Below are positions 60,207 to 64,000 of a stretch of 64,000 nucleotides of DNA, one piece after another. Position 1 is the first letter of the stretch. Each line of letters starts with the position of its first letter. Position numbers and translations under genes: made by a program. Where the stretch lies: assembly GCF_003999195.1 (NCBI RefSeq), contig NZ_RJVR01000259.1, positions 56,750-120,749 of the forward strand, written 5' to 3'. The notes under the pieces were generated by a model that was not told the DNA's origin, ran no database searches, and saw only the letters and a list, made by a program, of their open reading frames with translations. Source of the stretch: Streptomyces soli. Its GTDB lineage: Bacteria; Actinomycetota; Actinomycetes; Streptomycetales; Streptomycetaceae.

Positions 60207-60461
60207 ATGATAAATGGCGCGTCAAACGAAGATCTCCATGCGATCGAATTCGACCTCGTCCATGACGAGGGACGACGCCGGGCCGCGGTCGTCGCCGCCC
60301 TGGGCGACGAGTGGGACCCGGTCGCCGTGCTGGCGGACGAGGACGAGGCCTATCGCCTCCTCTACTCCGGTCTCGACGAGGAGCAGACGGCGATCTACCG
60401 GCGACTGGAGGCGGCCGGAGTGCTGCCGCCTCGTGAGGGGGACGGCCGTGCTGCCGATTGA
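60207..60461 (+). CDS. DUF6400 family small acidic protein
   Basis: An 84-residue, strongly acidic protein (AIEFDLVHDEGRRRAAVVAALGDEWDPVAVLADEDEAY in parts, YSGLDEEQTAIYRRLEAAGVLP). It belongs to a small family frequent in Streptomyces and always followed by the zinc-ribbon gene found here, whose GTG start lies inside its 3' end (14-base overlap). Function unknown; the coupling suggests a two-protein complex. Confidence 0.8.
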   Translation: MINGASNEDLHAIEFDLVHDEGRRRAAVVAALGDEWDPVAVLADEDEAYRLLYSGLDEEQTAIYRRLEAAGVLPPREGDGRAAD

Positions 60462-60678
60462 TCCTGGCGCCGACAAGGGACGCAGGGCCTGGGTGCCGTG
60501 CCCCGGTTGCGACGACGAGCGCGGTTGCGCGACGTGCGAGGCCGGACGCACGTGCGCTGATCACTGGCGCTACCTGCTGTCGACGCAGGGGCGCATGGTG
60601 CACCTGCAGTGCCCCAACTGCGCGCACCTGTGGGTCTGGGACTCCCGATTCGGCGCCGAGGGCTCGCCCCGCTGCTGA
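60448..60678 (+). CDS. small zinc-ribbon protein
   Basis: A 76-residue protein with three pairs of cysteines, CPGCDDERGCATC and CPNC, plus C at the very end and histidines in CADHWRYLL and MVHLQC. Such spacing suggests two zinc sites. GTG 60448 overlaps the DUF6400 stop. No catalytic motif is visible. Nucleic acid or protein binding is likely; the partner is the preceding acidic protein. Confidence 0.78.
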   Translation: MLPIDPGADKGRRAWVPCPGCDDERGCATCEAGRTCADHWRYLLSTQGRMVHLQCPNCAHLWVWDSRFGAEGSPRC

Positions 60679-60765
60679 CCGGCGGGTCACGCCACTACGC
60701 TTTGCTTATCAACTCATCTTTCCGTAGTCTTTTGGGAGTCTCGGGGAACCCAGAAGGAGACAGTG

Positions 60766-61347
60766 ATGGCGAAGCTGAAGATCATTGTGGCGAGCACGCG
60801 CCCCGGACGGATCGGCCTGACCGTCGGGCAGTGGGTCGAGGCAGAGGCCAGGACGCACGGCGGGTTCGCGGACATCGAGCTGGTGGACCTCGCCGAGGTG
60901 AACCTGCCGTTTATGAACGAGCCGCACCACCCGCGGCTTGCCCAGTACGTCCACCAGCACACCCGTGACTGGAGTGCCAAGGTCGCCGAGGCGGACGCCT
61001 TCGTGTTCGTCATGCCGGAGTACAACTACGGCTACAACGCCGAGCTGAAGAACGCCATCGACTACCTGCACAACGAGTGGCATCACAAGCCGGTTGGCCT
61101 GGCCAGCTACGGAGGCGTCTCAGCGGGCACCCGGGCTGCCCAGATGATCAAGCAGGTCGTCACCACGCTCAAGATGACCCCGCTGTTCGAGGCGGTCTCC
61201 ATCCCCTTCGTCCACCAACTCGTCACCGAGGATGAAGGCCTCGCAGCCAACGGCATCATGATCGCGTCCGCCAAGGCGATGTTCGACGAGCTCAAGCGGG
61301 TCGGCGACGCGTTGCTCCCGCTGCGCGCGACACAGCCGGCCCCGTGA
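60766..61347 (+). CDS. NADPH-dependent FMN reductase
   Basis: A 193-residue flavodoxin-fold protein: KIIVASTRPGRIGLTVGQWV (FMN phosphate loop), LPFMNEPHHPRLAQYVHQHT, and FVMPEYNYGYNAELKNAIDYL (the conserved flavin/NADPH loop), with VSAGTRAAQMIKQVV after it. It reduces FMN or quinones with NADPH. ATG 60766 rather than GTG 60763 is used because AGAAGGAGA sits best for it. The HxlR gene starts five bases downstream, forming a typical redox-stress pair. Confidence 0.92.
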   Translation: MAKLKIIVASTRPGRIGLTVGQWVEAEARTHGGFADIELVDLAEVNLPFMNEPHHPRLAQYVHQHTRDWSAKVAEADAFVFVMPEYNYGYNAELKNAIDYLHNEWHHKPVGLASYGGVSAGTRAAQMIKQVVTTLKMTPLFEAVSIPFVHQLVTEDEGLAANGIMIASAKAMFDELKRVGDALLPLRATQPAP

Positions 61348-61351
61348 CGCC

Positions 61352-61720
61352 ATGACCGACGTACACCCTGTGTGCGTGCGCTTCCATGCGGCGATCGAAC
61401 TGATCGGTACCCGGTGGACCGGCGCGGTCCTGCGCGCCCTGTTCACCGGACAGCACCGGTACGCGCAGATCAAGGCAGCTATTCCCGGCGTGAGCGACAC
61501 CATGCTGGCGCAGCGACTGCGTGCGCTGCAGGAGCAGGAGCTGGTGGAGCGCCGGGTCCTGTCCACGACACCCGTCCAGGTCGAATACCACCTCACCCAG
61601 AGGGGGCTCGAACTGGAACCCGTACTGGAGTCAATCATCACCTGGGCGCACAAGTGGATCCCGCTGCCGGAAGAGGATCCCGCGGCAGGCGTCCCGGCTC
61701 CTGCTCCGACACGCAGCTGA
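61352..61720 (+). CDS. HxlR family transcriptional regulator
   Basis: A 122-residue winged-helix regulator with the HxlR pattern: an N-terminal cysteine (HPVCVRFHAAIELIGTRWTGAVLRAL in parts), QIKAAIPGVSDTMLAQRLRAL and the wing VQVEYHLTQRGLELEPVL. The cysteine at residue 8 is the usual redox or electrophile sensor in this family (compare YodB/HypR). It is cotranscribed with the FMN reductase, which it most probably controls. Confidence 0.92.
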   Translation: MTDVHPVCVRFHAAIELIGTRWTGAVLRALFTGQHRYAQIKAAIPGVSDTMLAQRLRALQEQELVERRVLSTTPVQVEYHLTQRGLELEPVLESIITWAHKWIPLPEEDPAAGVPAPAPTRS

Positions 61721-61822
61721 ACACGATTCGCGTGGCCCTGCAGGAGTGAGGCGCGGGTGCCCTGAGATCATCAAGGCGGTGTGGTGTTCGGCAGCACATG
61801 CCGCTGACGATGGAGGAGCCCT

Positions 61823-62842
61823 GTGCCACTGACCTCGGAGCCGTTGCGGAAGCTGGGGTTCTTGACGATCGGCTTGTTCGACGAGGCCGATCCACGGAGG
61901 GGCCACGAGTCGACGCTGGAGATCATCGAGCTGGGCGAGCGGCTGGGCTTCGACAGCGCGTGGGTGCGGCATCGTCATCTGCAGTACGGCATCTCCTCTC
62001 CTGTCGCGGTCCTGGCGGCGGCCTCGCAGCGCACCAGCCGTATCGACCTGGGCACGGCGGTCATTCCCCTCGGCTGGGAGAACCCGCTGCGGCTGGCCGA
62101 GGACCTGGCGACGGTCGACATCCTGTCCGGCGGCCGGCTGAATCCGGGGGTCAGCGTCGGACCGCCGATGAACTACGACAAGGTCAAGACCGCGCTCTAC
62201 CCCGACACCGCCGACGCCGAGGACTTCGGCTACGAACGGGTGCGGCGGCTGCTGGACTTCGTGCGCGGCGAACCCGCCACCGACTTCAGCGGGACCACGG
62301 GCTTCGAGGTGTTCTCCGACCGCGTCCAGCCCCACTCCCCCGGCCTCGGCCGCCGCATGTGGTACGGCGGCGCGAGCCTTCAGTCGGCCCGGTGGGCCGG
62401 TGAGCACGGGATGAACTTCCTGACCAGCAGCGTCGTGAAGGCCGAGGAGTCCGAGGACTTCGCCGAGATCCAGCTCTCGACCATCAGAACGTTCCGTGCC
62501 CACCACCCCGACGGCGATCGCGCCCGCGTCTCCCAGGGACTCGTCGTCATCCCGACCGACTCCGCCTCGGCGGAGCAACGCGCGAAGTACGAGGAGTACG
62601 CCCTCAAGCGGATGCCGCGTACCGCCACGCCGCAGGGGCCGGCGCGCATGATGTTCGCGCCGGATCTTGTCGGCCCCTCCGCCGAGATCGCTGAACGGCT
62701 CTACTCACACGCCGCCTTCCGGGAGGTCGACGAGGTCGCGTTCGCGCTGCCCTTCACCTTCGACCACGACGACTACGTACAGATCCTCACCGACATCGCC
62801 ACCGAACTCGGCCCGGCACTGGGCTGGCAACCCGCTGCTTGA
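61823..62842 (+). CDS. LLM class flavin-dependent oxidoreductase
   Basis: A 339-residue luciferase-like barrel protein (GTG start): FLTIGLFDEADPRRGHESTL, FDSAWVRHRHLQYGISSPVAVLAAASQRTSRIDLGTAVIPL in parts, LRLAEDLATVDILSGGRLNPGVSVG. This is the FMN- or F420-dependent monooxygenase/reductase fold. The conserved substrate is not predictable. It is 102 bases after the HxlR gene and may belong to the same transcription unit. Confidence 0.9.
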   Translation: MPLTSEPLRKLGFLTIGLFDEADPRRGHESTLEIIELGERLGFDSAWVRHRHLQYGISSPVAVLAAASQRTSRIDLGTAVIPLGWENPLRLAEDLATVDILSGGRLNPGVSVGPPMNYDKVKTALYPDTADAEDFGYERVRRLLDFVRGEPATDFSGTTGFEVFSDRVQPHSPGLGRRMWYGGASLQSARWAGEHGMNFLTSSVVKAEESEDFAEIQLSTIRTFRAHHPDGDRARVSQGLVVIPTDSASAEQRAKYEEYALKRMPRTATPQGPARMMFAPDLVGPSAEIAERLYSHAAFREVDEVAFALPFTFDHDDYVQILTDIATELGPALGWQPAA

Positions 62843-62873
62843 CCTGCACCGGCACGCGGTCGCCCGGTAGCGG

Positions 62874-63755
62874 TCAGCCGAGTTCCGCCAGGCGGCGTAC
62901 CGCGGGTGCGCAGCGGTTCTCGATCCACGCGGCCGGGGTCGCGTCCGGCGGCGGCACAATGGCGGTCTCGATGCCGAGCTTGGCGTAGCCGGCCAGGTCG
63001 TCGACGAAGGCGTCGATGTCACCGTTCCGGATGGTGTCACCGAGGTAGAGCATGGTCTTGCGGATGCGGGAGTAGTCGCGTCCGGCCTCGTCGCAGTGCC
63101 TGCGCAGCACGTCGAGCTTGTGCGCGACTTCGGCGTGGGAGGAGCCGAAGAGGTTGCAGGCGTCGCCGTACTGGGCGACCAGGCGGAGCGTCTTCTTCTC
63201 GCCCCCGCCTCCGATCATGATCTCGGGGTGCGGTGCGCTCACGGGCGGCGGCGTGCACCTGGTCTCGGCGAGGCGATAGTGCTCCCCTTCGAAGGGGCCG
63301 TTGTTGTCCTGGTCCCACATCTGCAGGCAGATGCGCAGCGTCTCCTCCAGCCGCTCGAAGCGCTCGGCGAGCGGCGGGAAGGGCACGCCCAGGCCTTGGT
63401 GCTCGCGCTCGTACCAGGCGGCGCCGAGGCCCAGGGTCGCGCGGCCACCGGAGAGGACGTCGAGCGTGGTGGCGATCTTCGCCAGCAGGCCGGGGTGGCG
63501 ATAGGTCGTCCCGGTGACGAGCACCCCGAGCTGGACCGAGGACGTGTGCGCGGCGAGGTAGCCCAGCGTGGTGTAGGCCTCCAGCATCGCGGCCTCGGCG
63601 CCGCCGTTCTGCTCCATCTGGAAGTAGTGGTCCATCACCGAAATCCAGCTCAGGCCCGCCGCCTCAGCGGCGACACCGGCCGCGGCCAACTCCGGCCCGA
63701 GACCGGCGGGCCCCTGGGGGTGATCGAACTTGCTGATGTGTACACCCAGTCGCAC
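62874..63755 (-). CDS. LLM class F420-dependent oxidoreductase
   Basis: A 293-residue luciferase-like protein of the TIGR03560-like F420 group: MRLGVHISKFDHPQGPAGLG, LSWISVMDHYFQME, VLVTGTTYRHPGLLAKIATTLDVLSGGRATLGLGAAWYEREH in parts, and PEIMIGGGGEKKTLRLVAQYGDACNLF. The GGGGEKKTLRL loop is the F420-phosphate signature. It converges on the preceding LLM gene, 31 bases between stops, and is likely cytoplasmic. Confidence 0.92.
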   Translation of the reverse strand: MRLGVHISKFDHPQGPAGLGPELAAAGVAAEAAGLSWISVMDHYFQMEQNGGAEAAMLEAYTTLGYLAAHTSSVQLGVLVTGTTYRHPGLLAKIATTLDVLSGGRATLGLGAAWYEREHQGLGVPFPPLAERFERLEETLRICLQMWDQDNNGPFEGEHYRLAETRCTPPPVSAPHPEIMIGGGGEKKTLRLVAQYGDACNLFGSSHAEVAHKLDVLRRHCDEAGRDYSRIRKTMLYLGDTIRNGDIDAFVDDLAGYAKLGIETAIVPPPDATPAAWIENRCAPAVRRLAELG

Positions 63756-63845
63756 GGTGGTCTCCCGTTCGGGTCGTCGTAGACACTCACGACAGTAGTT
63801 CTTCGAGTGCGCTCCAGGTCAAGGACATCCGCATCGGTACGAAGA

Positions 63846-64000
63846 TCAATACGAAGCCCAGCCGCGTGGACCCGATGCTGGGCGCGACTGACGGAGGAAC
63901 TCGTCCAGCGCGTGCGCGTCGGGCGCGGTGGCCGGCCCCGGAGCGGTGACGGCCATCGCGGCGGCGCCGTTGGCGCGGCGGGCGGCGGCGGCCGGGGCCA
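63846..64000 (-). CDS. PfkB/ribokinase family sugar kinase, C-terminus only
   Basis: The last 50 residues of a minus-strand frame that enters from beyond the window: APAAAARRANGAAAMAVTAP followed by GPATAPDAHALDEFLRQ and a TGA at 63846-63848. The RRANGAAAMAVTAPG segment is the final helix and strand of PfkB-type carbohydrate kinases, for example 2-keto-3-deoxygluconate kinase. Substrate cannot be told from this part. Confidence 0.6.
   Translation of the reverse strand, partial: APAAAARRANGAAAMAVTAPGPATAPDAHALDEFLRQSRPASGPRGWASY

Noticed and set aside
1..64000. Prophage, integrative element, tRNA attachment site or biosynthetic gene cluster core
   Set aside because: No integrase, terminase, replication protein, tRNA, PKS/NRPS or RiPP maturase sequence was recognised anywhere in the window.

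Overview
This is a very GC-rich window whose codon use, intergenic palindromes and gene families (ECF sigma factors, F420-type luciferase-like oxidoreductases, Tat-exported enzymes, GntR/FadR regulators, DUF6400 and a zinc-ribbon pair) point to a Streptomyces-like actinobacterium (family Streptomycetaceae). I see no rRNA, tRNA, CRISPR array, integrase or phage module.

Layout. 0-2.3 kb: small membrane protein, ECF sigma factor, a CxxCxCxC mini-protein and a first MITE-like repeat. 2.3-7.7 kb (minus strand): a catabolic and transport operon for an unknown acid or terpenoid-type substrate (AtuA-like DUF1446, DUF4387, FCD-GntR regulator, Fe/polyamine-type ABC ATPase, permease lacking its N-terminus), with one 10-bp palindrome repeated at three promoters. 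7.9-10.6 kb: an MMPL transporter fused by a deletion scar to half of a histidine kinase. 10.8-15.3 kb: a metal-flavoured group (Tat-exported PHP-domain protein with a His-rich head, a translationally coupled protein ending in a CC-x-x-H tail, a multicopper oxidase lipoprotein, a broken VIT1/CCC1 gene next to a MITE).

15.5-22.9 kb and 30.9-42.1 kb together look like an L-fucose system: SDR dehydrogenase and L-fuconate dehydratase, a CUT2 sugar ABC transporter with its own GntR, a fucose-dehydrogenase-like aldo/keto reductase, L-fuconolactonase and L-rhamnose/fucose mutarotase, a GntR gene carrying a rare TTA codon, a secreted GH141-like beta-helix enzyme with two FN3 and two F5/8C modules, a second enolase-superfamily dehydratase and a CUT1 oligosaccharide ABC transporter. 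A shared ATGGNCCAT palindrome lies in both divergent control regions.

22.9-30.9 kb is a mixed accessory stretch (epoxide hydrolase and MarR, CrtC-like protein, GlxA-type regulator and HD-domain hydrolase, Cys-free bL36, TetR) containing several broken genes. 42.6-49.9 kb is a MacA/MacB-type ABC efflux set with a lipoprotein and a two-component system. 50-60 kb holds secreted proteins: an NPP1/NLP protein with the GHRHDWE motif, a large sedolisin-like peptidase with a divergent TrmB/LuxR regulator, and a 661-aa polypeptide joining an ECF sigma factor, a Cys/His zinc-finger segment, a membrane helix and an extracytoplasmic GH99-like hydrolase domain, the most unusual gene here. 60-64 kb: DUF6400/zinc-ribbon pair, FMN reductase with HxlR, two LLM oxidoreductases and the 3' end of a PfkB-type sugar kinase.

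A recurrent theme is decay: at least nine genes are truncated, frameshifted or fused, often at clean junctions, suggesting repeated small deletions (or, for the single-base cases, sequencing error).
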